A DNA stretch of 64,000 bases from Codonopsis lanceolata (GCA_013146195.2 CM028378.1:78521254-78585253); one strand, 5' to 3'; shown: positions 33,625-44,517, numbered from the stretch's first letter. Numbers and translations are program-made. The notes: a model not told the origin generated them from the letters alone.

Positions 33625-33945
33625 GTGTGGGCTTACGTTGTGTTTGATTTTGTTCCTTTCCCGTGCCGAGTTCGGCTTCAGGTGCCTCCCTTCTTTGCAG
33701 AGTACCTCGAGACTAACCAGGTGAAAGTTGGGCAGAGTACTCCCCATTTATCAAAGAAGACCGTACGGACCGCCATTGACCAGTCTCGCGTTGACTTGGT
33801 CAACTTTTCCCTTGGAGGGGACTTTCTGGCGTGTATCTATCTACTGTAGAGATAGGCAGCTGTCGCATTCTGATAAGATCAGTGAAATACGACTCTATGT
33901 ATTTAGGAGAACAGGTGAACCAACAATACTCTCCTAACATGGTAG
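33625..33945 (+). pseudogene. Tat-B antisense PMD gene, exon 3, left part
   Basis: Starts after TTATAG with VWAYVVFDFVPFPCRVRLQV, matching VWAFSFFHFTPGRLHQRV at the same position of the Tat-A gene. Near its end CRILIRSVKYDSMYLGEQVN matches Tat-A CRILMVSIMVDSLYMGERVN. A frameshift lies near 33825. Tat-A interrupts the exon at 33945, and the reading continues at 56438. Confidence 0.75.
33941..33945. repeat. Left target-site duplication of Tat-A (GGTAG)
   Basis: GGTAG, identical to 56433-56437 on the other side of Tat-A. Confidence 0.9.
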
Positions 33946-35736
33946 TGTGGGTCGCCCGTCGTGTGCCCGCGCCCCGCGCGCCCTTGGATAGGGGTGCGCA
34001 TACGTGCGGATGCAGGACACCACTGCTCATTCCATTCTCCCTTGTTTAGGGGAAAACGAAATTAAAAGTGCGAGAGGACTGATGTCTAAAATAGCGCGTT
34101 GGAATGCGCCTCGGTTGACTTTAGTGGATTTTTGGTTCAATATGGGAGCTTTGGGTTTCCCGCATCAAGTTATCCCTTGTTTAAGGAATACCAGGATATG
34201 GGAATACATCACCCTTTCATTCCCATTCTCCCTTTTTTAGGGGAAAACGAAAAAGTGCAAAAAAGGATATTGCGATGCCCCACTATGGATTTTATGAAAA
34301 TAGCCTTATGGCCTATTTCAGATCACTATGGGTGCATTGGGTTTCCTGCATCAAGTTATCCCTTGTTTAGGGGATACCAGGATATAGGAATGCATCATCT
34401 TTTCATTATCATTTTCCCTTTTTTAGGGGAAAACGGAAAAGTGCAAGAAAGGAGTGTTACAACGCCCCACTGGATCCAAAACGTTTTATAGAGTCGCCAT
34501 CTTTATTTTAAGGCAAAAATAAAGCAAAACCAAAAGAAAAGAAAAACCAGAGATTGCAAAACGGGTTCGGAGGCTAAGTTACGAGTTGGGAAGGTGCTAG
34601 GCACCCAACTCGCCCTTTCGGTCTCAAAAGCGGTTTTTGGCTAAAGTATGTTTTTGTTATATTTATCTAGCAAATAAACAAAGCATTTAAAGACAGGAAA
34701 TAAAAAGCAAATACATCCGCGGCTACATTATTTACGGACTTGCAGCCGTCTCCTTACAATAATTACAGATATATTTAAAAATATTTGGCCATTATAACGG
34801 CTCTTTTACATAGTATTTTCTAACTAAATCCGGGCAGCACAACGGCTTATATTTTCTACATTGGGCCAGATTTAAAGAACAACTTTTATAAAAATAACGC
34901 CCTTAAAGGCTATTACCTTTTATAGCGGAGTGTGCTCGCTCTGTCCTTTTCGAGAGAGGGAGACTTTTATGCTGCTGCTGCTGTGATTTGGGCAGAGTAA
35001 CGACTTATTTTTGGTGGTTTTGGCTCGCTCACTCGGACAGAGTGACGGCTTGTTTTTGGTGGTTTGGGCCTATCTAGTTGGGCAGAATAACGGCTTATTT
35101 TTGTGATTTCAGCCTATTTACTCGGATAGAGTAACGACTTACTTTATGATTTTTGGGCCGGGGAAATAAGGTGGATACCTAACTACAGGGCTAGGGATAA
35201 CTTTAACCGGTGGGTTTTTGGTTTGGCGGAGTTTTGGCACGGTTTCAAGGCTTTATAGGCTGACTACTCCCTATCTCACTTCACTCACTACTTTCTCAGC
35301 GTTAGGACGACACAGAGAAATTTTATCGGCATTTTCTCTCTTCTCTTTTCCGGGTCTGAAGTGAGCCCCCAATGCCTCTATTTATAGCTGGAGGAGAGGA
35401 CACATCGGGGATAACAAATTCTCTCTGTGCGTTTAAATCCTTTGTACACCGTGCTTCCGATCTTGCACAATGCGTTAATTGGGAGGGCTCCTGTAGCTAG
35501 CTGGGCGCGGATCCAAAGCCTTCATGGCGCGGTGCCAGAGGCCCCTTTTGGCCGCGCCATACCACTATTCAACTTCCAAAATTTTCACTTTTATCCCTCG
35601 CATTTTACTGTTTCGCGCATCCTGCTTTGCCTTTTGAACTTTTAACTCCTGTAACTTGACATTTGTTAAGTTTAAACAGTTCTTGATATCACATGTCAGA
35701 GTCACACATCAGGGGTACAAAATTGGGGTGTCTACA
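33946..35736 (-). repeat. Tat-A 3' LTR
   Basis: Plus-strand ends TGTGGGTCGCCC and GGGGTGTCTACA. It contains two to three subrepeats of about 186 bp (CCGCATCAAGTTATCCCT at 34160 and 34347), the GGTGCTAGGCACCCAACTCG block, and CGGCTT(A/G)TTTTTGGTG repeats near 35.0-35.1 kb. It is nearly identical to 54649-56432, so the insertion is young. Confidence 0.93.
35379..35386 (-). promoter_or_regulatory. TATA box of the Tat-A 3' LTR
   Basis: TATAAATA within AGCTATAAATAGAGGC on the minus strand. It marks the promoter and shows leftward transcription. Confidence 0.65.
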
Positions 35737-36540
35737 GAGCCCCTCAACGATGGAGTCTACGGGTAACCCGAGGCTTACTGAGTAGACGAACATCGTTGAT
35801 AAACAATAGACTCTCCAATTTCGTTTAATTAAAATAGGAGAGGAATGCAACAGGTAAAAGTTATAATGCAACAATTTATAATGCTAACCAAACTCCAAAG
35901 CCTAGACATATTTAGTCGGTTATAGCAGGTTATCGTAGTTTTTAAGCAGATATGCAATAAAATGCTCTAATGGTCAGACCTACTAGTGTAGGATGCCTAC
36001 GTATCCCTTAATAAAGGAACTCAGACCAAAACGTAGTTCAGGCCAAAACCTAAACTATCACTCGTGCAACGGTCGTGCCTACCGAAATAGACTGCCTACG
36101 TATTCTTATACAAGGAATCAGACCGAAACGTAGTTCACTCTACCGGGGATCAAATGCTGCGGTGCAAGTGCGGTGGTGCAAGTGCTGCAAAGCTTTATCA
36201 AATGAGTGCTGCAAATGTAATTATAAAGTGCTGTGATGGTCGTGTCTACCGAAATAGACTGCCTACGTATCCTTAGCCAAGGAATTAGACCAATCATAGT
36301 TCATCTGCTGCTGTGCGACATGAAATGTCTCCTCAGGAACGCTGCCTTCGTCGGAGAACAAAACCTTTCCCTCTGATCCGGGGTTGTGTGCCCCTTAAAA
36401 AAAAGTTTTCCAACACAGCGATTGATGTCTGGAATTCAATGTCTCCTCAGGAACTCAGCCTTCGTTGAAGGACAAAGCCTTTCCCTGACCCCGGGGTAGC
36501 CTGCCCCGTTAGGAAAGTCTTCCAAACATCATACAAATGC
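35737..36540 (-). other. Tat-A region next to the 3' LTR, with hairpin-type repeats
   Basis: Non-coding. Three modules (about 35991-36037, 36091-36136, 36258-36304) share GCCTACGTAT, an inner TCCTT/AAGGA pair and ACGTAGTTC. CTACGT and ACGTAG can pair in modules 1 and 2. Two further copies of ATGTCTCCTCAGGAAC with CCTTTCCCT and GGGGT follow at about 36325-36400 and 36438-36515. A weak purine run (GAGGGGC on the minus strand, 35739-35745) abuts the LTR as a possible polypurine tract. Confidence 0.55.
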
Positions 36541-36839
36541 ACAGAAAAGGAAAATACCTTCCTTTTCTTACCCTTACCGTGCCCTTGAGGCAAATTGCCG
36601 CTGCTGCTGGTTTGCTGCTTCTTGCTGCTTTATGTTGTTCTTTGCTGCTCTTGCTGCACTTTGCTATGGATTTTTCTTTTGTCGCAGTTCCAGCCTTTGC
36701 TGGAAAATCTTTTCCCCTGTTCCCGCTATATTTTCGGCTTTAGCTGGAAAATATTTCTTGATGCTGCTGCATTTTTCCTTTGCTGCTCTTTCTAACCTTG
36801 GTTAGAAATTTCCTTTTCCTTGTTGCCGCATCTTTTGGT

Positions 36840-37250
36840 TCCAGCTGAAATCATCTTTTCTTTTTTTCTCGCTACTGTTTTTTCTTTTTGCTTCATTTTC
36901 TAGCTTCAGCCGAAAATTTCTTCTTCTTTGCCGCCGCATTTTCTTTTGTTGCATGTACTTATACATTTTTTTCTATTCTTTTCTTATACATGCATTTTCC
37001 CTCTCTCGATTTTTTTTCTTTTCTTTTTTTTTTCTCTTTTTTTTCTCTTTTTTTTCTTTTTTTTCTTTTCTTCGCACGCTTGCTATTTCTCTTTATTTGC
37101 ACACTTATTATTTGTTTATTCTCTTTTGATCCTCTTCTTTTTTTCTCTCTTTTCTTTTTTTTCTTTTTTCTTTCTTTTCCTTCTTTTTTCTTATTTTTTC
37201 TCTTTCTCCTTTTTTTCTTTTTTTTTTCTTCTTTATTATTTTTACCTTTG
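36840..37250 (+). repeat. Polypyrimidine tract upstream of the PMD gene
   Basis: About 400 bp very rich in T and C on the plus strand (TTTTCTTTTTTTTTCTC pattern, densest at 37010-37230). Phe-rich open frames here are artefacts of composition. The tract lies 390 bp before the PMD start codon and reads as polypurine in the element's own sense RNA. Confidence 0.75.
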
Positions 37251-37638
37251 CCGCCTGAATTTCCTGGCCTTTCTGCTTATTTTGCGGCTGATCTACTGGG
37301 GATATCACCTTTCCCTTGCCTTCGGATGGATGGCCGTCGAATTTGGTTAACAAATTACTTTCGTTAACTCTTCGTTAAGCTTTGGGGCCATTTTGTAACT
37401 TTTGGAACCTGGGGACTTAAGTGTCGCTGCTTCAAACTTTGGAGGGGGAAAAGGAAAAATCCTTTTTCCTCCCCTTATTAGTGACGGGAGAAAGAGGCGG
37501 GGAGTTACTGCTCCTTCTCTTCTTCATTCTTCTTCAGGTCTTCCTTCCGACGCGGCCACTGTTGCCCGTTTCATTTCTTCTCCATTTTTGCTCCTTTTCT
37601 CATTTTTCTTCCGCCCATTTAAGTGTTCTCTCTAGCAG

Positions 37639-38704
37639 ATGGCTTCTTCATCGCGATCCAGGAAGGGGAAGGCTCCTATGCACCAAGAATCTGGCGAAAG
37701 GAGGAAGGAATTTCCTCCTTTGATCCGGAATAAAATCAAGTACCGATATTCTAAGGATGACTGGGGCAATATCCTCCGTGATCGGAACACCCATGTGTCC
37801 AACCTTCCACCCACTTCTGTAAGTTTCTTCTTTTTTAGATCTGCTTGGATGTACTTCAGATCTACTAGATTTTAGCACTGTTTGGCGCTTTTGGAGCATT
37901 CCTGACTCTATTAATAATGCTTATGCATGCACTATTTATGCTAAAATGATGCAATTAAGTAATGATGCATGAAATTTATGCAATTTATTTTTGCGATACA
38001 TAATTGAACTAGTGGTCACTATTTGACCCTACTATGCATGATTCATACTAAGAATGCAATTGGGGCTATATGATGCATGTTTTAGGCTAAAATATATTTT
38101 TATATGCTATATGTTCATGAAATGGACTTTTCGAAATATAATGCAATTTTTTCTGAACATATTTTCGGACAAATTTTTTGGATGAATACATGACAAAACA
38201 GATATATTTTATGCTCTAGAATTTATTTCTCATGCATGCTTATACTGCAGGGACATAGTAAATGCCATGAGAATATTTATTGTTTATGATTGGTGGCATT
38301 TTATTCTCTTTTTAGCGCAACCACAATGCAGCTTATTAGACAATAAATGCAAATGATGGATGCATATACTACTTTATTTGATGCAAATGCAATGCAGGAA
38401 AATTATGGGATGCTTACTAACAAGATGCATGGGCACTCTTTGTTTTATCATGCACGCGATAATGCAAAAATGCAGTACATATCTTTAAAATGCAAAACAT
38501 ATTTTTATGATGCCTAAAATGCAAAAATGCCTATTTAGATGCAAAAGATATATTTTTTCCCTTTTATTATTATTATTTTTTTATATCCATATGAAAATGC
38601 AAAGAAATACAACATATATACATTATTTATTTATTATTATTATTTTAAATGCCTAAAATGCTAGAATATATGTTTAGATGTACAAAAATGCATTTTTATT
38701 TACA

Positions 38705-38751
<47 letters not shown>

Positions 38752-38814
38752 CTTTTTAATGCCTAAAATGCTAGAATATATGTTTAGATATACAAAAATG
38801 CATTTTTATTTATA

Positions 38815-38845
<31 letters not shown>

Positions 38846-40800
38846 TTTAATGCCTAAAAGGGTGTTTTTATTATGAAATGCATCACAGGAAATTAGCATG
38901 CAATTTTATGATTTATGAAATACAATGCATGCAACATGCTTATTATTTATCATTACTTATTCTTATTCACTCATCATTATTATTATTCTCTTTTCTTTTT
39001 TTTTTGCGAGGAAAATAACGATAGTAGACTTACCTCTTTTTTTTTTTTCCCTTCTTTTTTTTTTTTCAATTCCGCAGGCCATTTCAGAGGGTCCGAGCTT
39101 CTTGTACCAACGTGATGGAGATTTATCACATGTTGCCCGAGGCGGCACAAGTCCTAGTGGAGGGTTCTGGCTTCAGTGCCTTCCTTCATGCCTTTTGCCC
39201 CTTCACGAGTTATCTGCCGATTTTTGATGCGCTTCGGGACTAATGGTGGGACACCACCCATACCTTTCATTTCAGCTGGGGAGAGACGACCATGACCCCC
39301 TGTGACTTTGCGCTATCACCGGCCTCCCTACCAGCATCGGTGAGACTTTGGCTCCCGGTTATACTCTCCGTCGGCGTCCGGAGGAGGTGGAGGACCTCCT
39401 GGGTTTAGAGCCTGAATTTAAATCGACGGACGAGATTTTCATTAGCAGCGTGCGACAATGGCTCCTAGCCAACGCTAGGCGGGTCCCAGAAAATGACCTC
39501 GTCGCCATGACTCGCGCAGCTAGAGCATTCTTATTTTTCTTCCTCGGCACGTCGCTTTTTGCCAACTCTTCTACCACCCTGAGGGTTTCTGTCTTAACCT
39601 GCTTGGCAGATTTTGAGCGGATCCCTGCTTATGATTGGGGGCAGGCGGGCCTAGCCGAACTATATGCTTCTATGGACAGGGCTTACCGGAATGACTCGCA
39701 GACCTTGAATGGATTTGCCCCGGCGTGGGAGGTATATGCCTTTTCCTGCTTTTGCTGCTTTTTTTTTTTTTTGCAGCATACATTTTTTTATTGTTGATAA
39801 AATTTCTTTCTCATTTTTTTTTCTCTCTCTTTTTTTTTGCCGGTCTGGGCCTTTTCATTCTTTCATTTTACACCGGGTCGTCTTCATCAGCGTGTCCACC
39901 AGCCACCGTATCTGCTTCAGTTCATTGATGAGAACAGATTTCGGCCGGACCAGGACAGCGGTTGTGCAAAGAAGGAATGGGTGCAGGAGCGGATTATCAG
40001 CTCGAGTCCGGGTACGATGCACTTCCTTCCTTGGGAGGGCCTGGAGGGGCATTATGCTATTGCCTTAGGATTGAGCCGCTGCCGGATACTGATGGTATCC
40101 ATTATGGTGGATTCTTTATATATGGGCGAGCGGGTCAACCGCCAGCATTATCCGATTTTGGTGCCTCCAGTGGTGCCTCCTAGGCCCCCTTTCTAGGTGA
40201 TAGAGCCCGACCAGCTGCCGAACAGGTATCAGTACTTGTCGAAATTCTTTATGCTAGCGACTGATTTTCCGGTTATGGCATATGAGGATTTCTTTAGCAC
40301 AGTGCTTCATCCTCCCTTTCTTGCTCCTGCTATGCCCAGACGGGCTTCTGATGCCTCTGCCGGGCCGAGGCTTTCTATCCCATCTCTCGACGAGAATCTA
40401 GAGTTTGCTGAGATCGATGACGTTTTCTCTACCTTCCAGTATCATTGGGGCGGTCATGTTGTAGAGGAGATTCTTCCAGATGTCGAGATCCCTGAGGAGC
40501 GTCGGGTCCCGGAGCAGATCCGTTCGGTAGACACATTTACCTTTGCATTTATTTTTCCCTTTTTTTTTTCATCATGCGTACATATTTTTTTATTCATCAT
40601 TTTCTCCTTTTTAGTCATGTCTATTTTTTTTTAGACTAATATATTTTCTTTTTGCTGTCTCACTTTTTTTCTAGGTGAATGTGTCCACTTACAAGAGGCT
40701 GCTGCGGGGCTTTTTTAGTATTAACAATCTTTATCAAAAGCTTGTTGACGAATTTTCTGCGGGGAGTGGCCTTGATCGGCAAACCAGCCCGGGATGGTGA
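37639..40800 (+). pseudogene. Tat-A antisense PMD gene, four exons (37639-37818, 39088-39731, 39843-40526, 40675-40800)
   Basis: Exon 1 (60 codons, MASSSRSRKGKAPMHQESG, basic leader) ends at donor TCT/GTAAGT. Exon 2 holds the plant mobile domain: WWDTTHTFHFSWGE, MTPCDFA, RRPEEVEDLLGLEPEF, VRQWLLANARRV, FADFERIPAYDWGQAGLAEL-type text near 39610. Exon 3 has VWAFSFFHF, WVQERIISSS and CRILMVSIMVDSLYMGERVN, and exon 4 VNVSTYKRLLRGFF. All junctions are phase 0 and match those of the Tat-B gene. Lesions are TAA for a Tyr codon at 39230 (Tat-B has WEYWWDTT), a one-base loss near 39308, an intron 2 acceptor reading CCG instead of CAG, and TAG for Trp at 40194. The gene converges on pol. Its function in the element is unknown. 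Confidence 0.75.
37819..39087 (+). other. Intron 1 of the Tat-A PMD gene
   Basis: 1.27 kb from GTAAGTTTCTTC to CATTTCAG. An alternative acceptor GCAG lies ten bases earlier but breaks the frame. The intron is packed with ATGCA/TGCAT motifs, has (ATT)n tracts at about 38703-38750 and 38818-38845, and about three tandem units (period roughly 110 bp) starting AATGCCTAAAATGCTAG at 38648. Confidence 0.65.
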
Positions 40801-41744
40801 CGACAATGATGCAGAATCCGGGTCGAGCAGCCGTATATCTGAGCTTGTGGCACAGGGGGTCCTTGGGTCATGGGTGGTGGTCTTGATAGGAGCCAGTTGT
40901 CCCGAGCACATTAGTCTTGTATACCTGCGATTATTAGTTTCTTTTTCTTTGCTTTTTTTTATACTAATACCTGTACAAACATTTATTATATAATGCAATA
41001 TAATTTTATATGATGCAAAAATATTAAAAATGCAGACTCAAACACATGCATAAAATAAAGCTAAACCAATATCTAAGGGTAACAGCACGCTGTATTTTAG
41101 AAAAGGGTTTTATAAGAATACACCTTCGGGCTCGAGTAGGCTTTTCTAGTGATACGCGGGGAGGAAAAGGCAGCCGCCTTCTCTTGTTTCCTGGCCATAT
41201 AATTGCCGCAAGGCTACACTTGGCATAAGGCTATTCTCATAGCCCCCGCATTTTTCTTCGTAATCAGACAGGGCAGCAGTGAGTGGTCGGAACCCAAGTC
41301 GTCTGGCTGTTTCAGGACAACGGCAGTGCAGACAATGAATAGGACGAGGACACTTCTGGTGCTTCTCATTTTGATGAGACTGAGCCTCTTCTATACCTTG
41401 TAGAAAGAGTATATGGGCCCGGCTGGGCGGACGCCGCAGACACTGATGGACCACCTTGAGGCTTGAGCTGCAAAAGAAGGGATAGTTTCTGGGGGAACAA
41501 GGGGGATAGAGGTAATAATAGATATGTACAAGCAAATAATGCACAATCTAAATTTCTTTAGCAATTATTCCTAAGTTGCACCTTAGGACCTGTAATTTTT
41601 TATTTTAGTATTTTAATGTGAGCTTTCGTCGTGGTTTTTCTCTTTCCTGTCAGTTGAGCCTCTTGTATGCTGAAGACTGGAGGTAAAATGCCGATGATTC
41701 AAATAGTGCCTTCCCTCTCCTTTTTCTCCTGATTTTTTTTAAAT
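40801..41744. other. Tat-A region after the PMD gene
   Basis: The frame of PMD exon 4 can be followed for about 40 more codons in a shifted frame (DDNDAESGSSSRISELVAQG), so the native protein may have ended near 40920. No convincing coding sequence after that. The minus-strand frame of 132 codons at 41146-41544 has no recognisable motif. Confidence 0.4.
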
Positions 41745-41878
41745 GCTCTAATCTTTGCCTAGGCTGCCCTTTCGGGTTTTCAACCTAGCGAGCCCTTATT
41801 TCTTCTTTTATTGTTTTTTTTATATATACGCTCTAATTTTTGCCTAGGCCGCCCTTTCGGGTTTTCAGCCTAATGAGC
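41745..41878 (-). terminator. Paired hairpin motif downstream of Tat-A pol (possible 3'-end or RNA signal)
   Basis: Two copies (41745-41797, 41830-41878) of GCTCTAAT-TTTGCCTAGGC, then CCCTTTCGGGTTTT and AACCTAGCGAGC. On the minus-strand RNA each can fold with an outer CTAGG/CCTAG stem and an inner CCC-GAAA-GGG hairpin. The copies lie 33-166 nt past the pol stop at 41911. The same pair occurs after Tat-B pol. Calling it a terminator is a guess. Confidence 0.45.
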
Positions 41879-41910
41879 TAGAGAGGGAAGCAACCACTAG
41901 ATAAATCAGC

Positions 41911-43333
41911 TCAAGCATAATACCTTTTGAGCTTGTCGAGATTGAAGGGCTGAACAAGGTCTTCTCCTTCTTGGTTTGTGAGAAGTACGGCACCTCCTGA
42001 CCGGATCTCCTTGACAATATATGGTCCCATCCATGGAAATTTCCATTTTCCCCTAGTATCAACATAACTAGGGGGTTTTTCTCGAAGCACGAGATCCCCG
42101 ACTTGGATATCGCGGCCTTTGACTTTTTTTTATTAAAGGCCCGGGCTATACGCCTTTGATACACTCGGGTATGTGCTCCAGGGCTAGTAGGCGTCGTTTG
42201 TCGATTAGGGCTAATTCTTCAAATCGCCCTTTGACCCAGTCAATTTTTGATATGCCAGATTCCATCATTACTCTTAATGATGGTATTTCAACTTCTATTG
42301 GCAGTACTGCCTCCATGCCATATGCTAGAGAATAGGGGGTAGCCCTAGTGGGTGTGCGAACTAAGGTGCGGTAGCCCCAGAGGGCTAATGGCAATTTTTC
42401 TGGCCAGTCTCTTCCTGTGTCAGCCATTTTTCTGATGATATTTTCGAGTGTTTTGTTGGCTGCTTCAACGGCACCATTGGCTTGCGGCCGGTAGGGGGAG
42501 GATTTGTGCCTTTGGATCTTCAATTCGTCAAGCAGACGATTCACGTCCCCTTCAAAATGTGTGCCGTTGTCGGAGATTATTTCGAAAGGCACTCTGTATC
42601 GATATATGATGTTGGTCCGGATAAATTCGGACACCTTTCGGGCATTCAGAATTTTGTAAGAAGAGGCTTCCACCCACTTTGTGAAGTAGTCGACGACTAC
42701 TAGGACATATTCGTGGCCATTAGATCCCTTCGGGTGAATCTGGTCTATGACGTCGATTCCCCATGTTGAAAAGGGCCAGGGGGCTATGGATTTATATAGG
42801 ACGTGCGGGGGCACATGCTGCAGATTGGCAAAGCGTTGGCATTTGTCGCAATGTCGCACCCACCGAATACAATCGGTTTCAAGCGTACTGCAATAGTACC
42901 CCTGTCGGATAATTTTCTTGGACAACATATGGCCATTCATGTGGGGCCCATAGGTACCACCATGCAGTTGATCCATGATTTGCTCAACTTTGGCCTGATC
43001 GACGCATAATAAGTTAAGGCCTTGATAGTGCCTCTTATATAGGCTGCCACCGCTGAGTACAAATTGTGAGGCCCACCTTCGCAGGGAGACTCTCCCTCTT
43101 TTGTCTAGGCCGAGAGGATAGATTCCTTTCTGAAGAAGATTTAGGATATCAGCATACCAGGGCTCGTGATCTGCTTCAGGGGCTGCATTAATTTTTAAAC
43201 AGTATGCCGGAGTGACCTTCTTCCCAACTACGAATGGCTGAACATTAGTTTCTGCGGGAATTTGGACTAGCGATGCCTGAGTGGCTAAGGCATCAGCGAA
43301 TTGATTCTTATCTCGTGGCAGATAATGGAACAA
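41911..43333 (-). pseudogene. Tat-A integrase, C-terminal end of pol
   Basis: Starts in the end of the second RNase H (HYLPRDKNQFADALATQAS). The zinc-binding part has HGGTYGPHMNGHMLSKKI then HCDKCQRFAN (HHCC). The core has WGIDVIDQIHPKG (first Asp), IISDNGTHFEGDV (second Asp) and GAVEAANKTLENIIRK (Glu). LPLALWGYRTLVRTPT and YGMEAVLPIEVEIPS follow, standard for gypsy integrases. A frameshift near 42150 moves the C-terminal module (KFPWMGPYIVKEIRSGG-type, stop at 41911) out of frame. The long 395-residue frame (42146-43333) is otherwise intact. Confidence 0.88.
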
Positions 43334-44417
43334 GATAGAGTCAAATCGGGCTGCAAGTGCTGTTAGTTTGGCATGATAGAGCTGCAGCTGAGGATCTTGG
43401 GTTTTTCATCTCCCTTCGACTTGGTTTATGATCAGGGTGGAGTCTCCATATACCTCGAGATCTTTGGCTCCCCTTTGGAGAGCTTCTTCTAAGCCAGCAA
43501 TACAGGCTTCATATTCCTCCATGTTATTTGAGCATTTGAACTCCAGCCTTATGGCCAGTGGAGTATGAGAATCAGCTGGGTCTATGAGCAAGATTCCTAT
43601 GCCAAAGCCTCTTTTATTTGCGGCTCCGTCAAAGAACTTCTGCCAGCTGGTGTCATGATCAGTGATTTCTAAGATACCTTAAATGCAGGGAAGCCGGGCT
43701 CGATCGCATCTTCGGCCTTTAAGGGTAGATCGGCTAAGTCGTCGCAATCCACGTTATGCCTTTAATAGATTTGAGTGTGACATAAGTTATGTCAAACTCA
43801 TTGAGAAAAAGGACCACTTGGCTAGTCGGTACGGGCGGTGATGGCTTGCCAAAGATGTACTTGATAGGGTCCGTTAAGCGGATATGAGCTTGATGGACCA
43901 TACTTGCGAGATAGGTCTTGAGCCTTTGCGTGGCCCCGACTAGGCCGGTGCGACTTTTTTCTAGTCTTTGAGTAGTTTAGCTCGCTTCCTTGCGACTTCT
44001 ACTTATGAAGTATAGCATTTTCAATGTAGGAATCTTCTTTTCTTGGGCGAGCATAGCCCCTCTTGGCGATGTGCAGTGATGGTTAAATATATGAAGAGAG
44101 GTTTATGTGTATGAGGTGGAGCTAGCAGGCGGATTGGTAAGATAGGCTTTTATTTTTTTGAAGGCTAAGCGGCACTTCTCGTCCCAGGACTTGATCGATA
44201 TTCTTTTTAGGAGTTTGAAGAGGGCTACATGTGTTGTCGTTCTTGGGATGAAGCTTGGCGATATCTTACAATCGGCCTAGGAAGCCTTTGACTTCGGTTG
44301 GAGTTTTTATTTGTGGCATCTCTAGGATAGCTTTAATCTTTGCTAGCTCGATCTCGTGCCTGCTTTCGGTCACTAAGAATCAGGACCTTGCCTTTGGTAA
44401 CCCCAATGTGCATTTGG
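42880..44417 (-). repeat. Left copy of the duplicated pol segment beside the gap
   Basis: About 1.54 kb that recurs at 44518-46021. Its left part (to about 43680) reads cleanly, while the part next to the gap has many one- to three-base losses that break the RNase H and RT frames. Confidence 0.85.
43334..43700 (-). pseudogene. Tat-A second RNase H (aRNH) domain
   Basis: KKFFDGAANKRGFGIGILL-type start near 43640, then PLAIRLEFKCSNNMEEYEAC and EVYGDSTLIINQVEGR, ending at 43406 with a frame change before the integrase frame. NNMEEYEAC and YGDS carry Glu and Asp of the RNase H fold. A second, 'archaeal-type' RNase H after the ordinary one is the hallmark of Tat elements. The same domain reappears in the right copy at 45036-45280. 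Confidence 0.78.
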
Positions 44418-44517
44418 NNNNNNNNNNNNNNNNNNNNNNNNNNNNNNNNNNNNNNNNNNNNNNNNNNNNNNNNNNNNNNNNNNNNNNNNNNNNNNNNNNN
44501 NNNNNNNNNNNNNNNNN
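44418..44517. other. Assembly gap, exactly 100 N
   Basis: One hundred N, the conventional length for a gap of unknown size. The sequence on its left and right is the same stretch of pol read twice. Confidence 0.98.

Noticed and set aside
35737..35760. A primer-binding site to the right of the LTR at 33946-35736, implying plus-strand orientation of Tat-A
   Set aside because: No tRNA-like match here. A good site lies at 54630-54647 and both TATA boxes point left.
36888..37367. Open frames of up to 159 codons rich in Phe, Leu and Ser
   Set aside because: They arise from the T/C-only tract. No domain, and the opposite strand gives Lys/Glu-rich frames from the same composition.
41146..41544. A 132-codon minus-strand frame between pol and PMD in Tat-A
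   Set aside because: No recognised motif, no counterpart in Tat-B at 59.8-60.3 kb, and located past the pol stop.
42482..43009. Plus-strand frames antisense to integrase (73 and 68 codons)
   Set aside because: Mirror frames of the conserved integrase coding strand, with no domain of their own.
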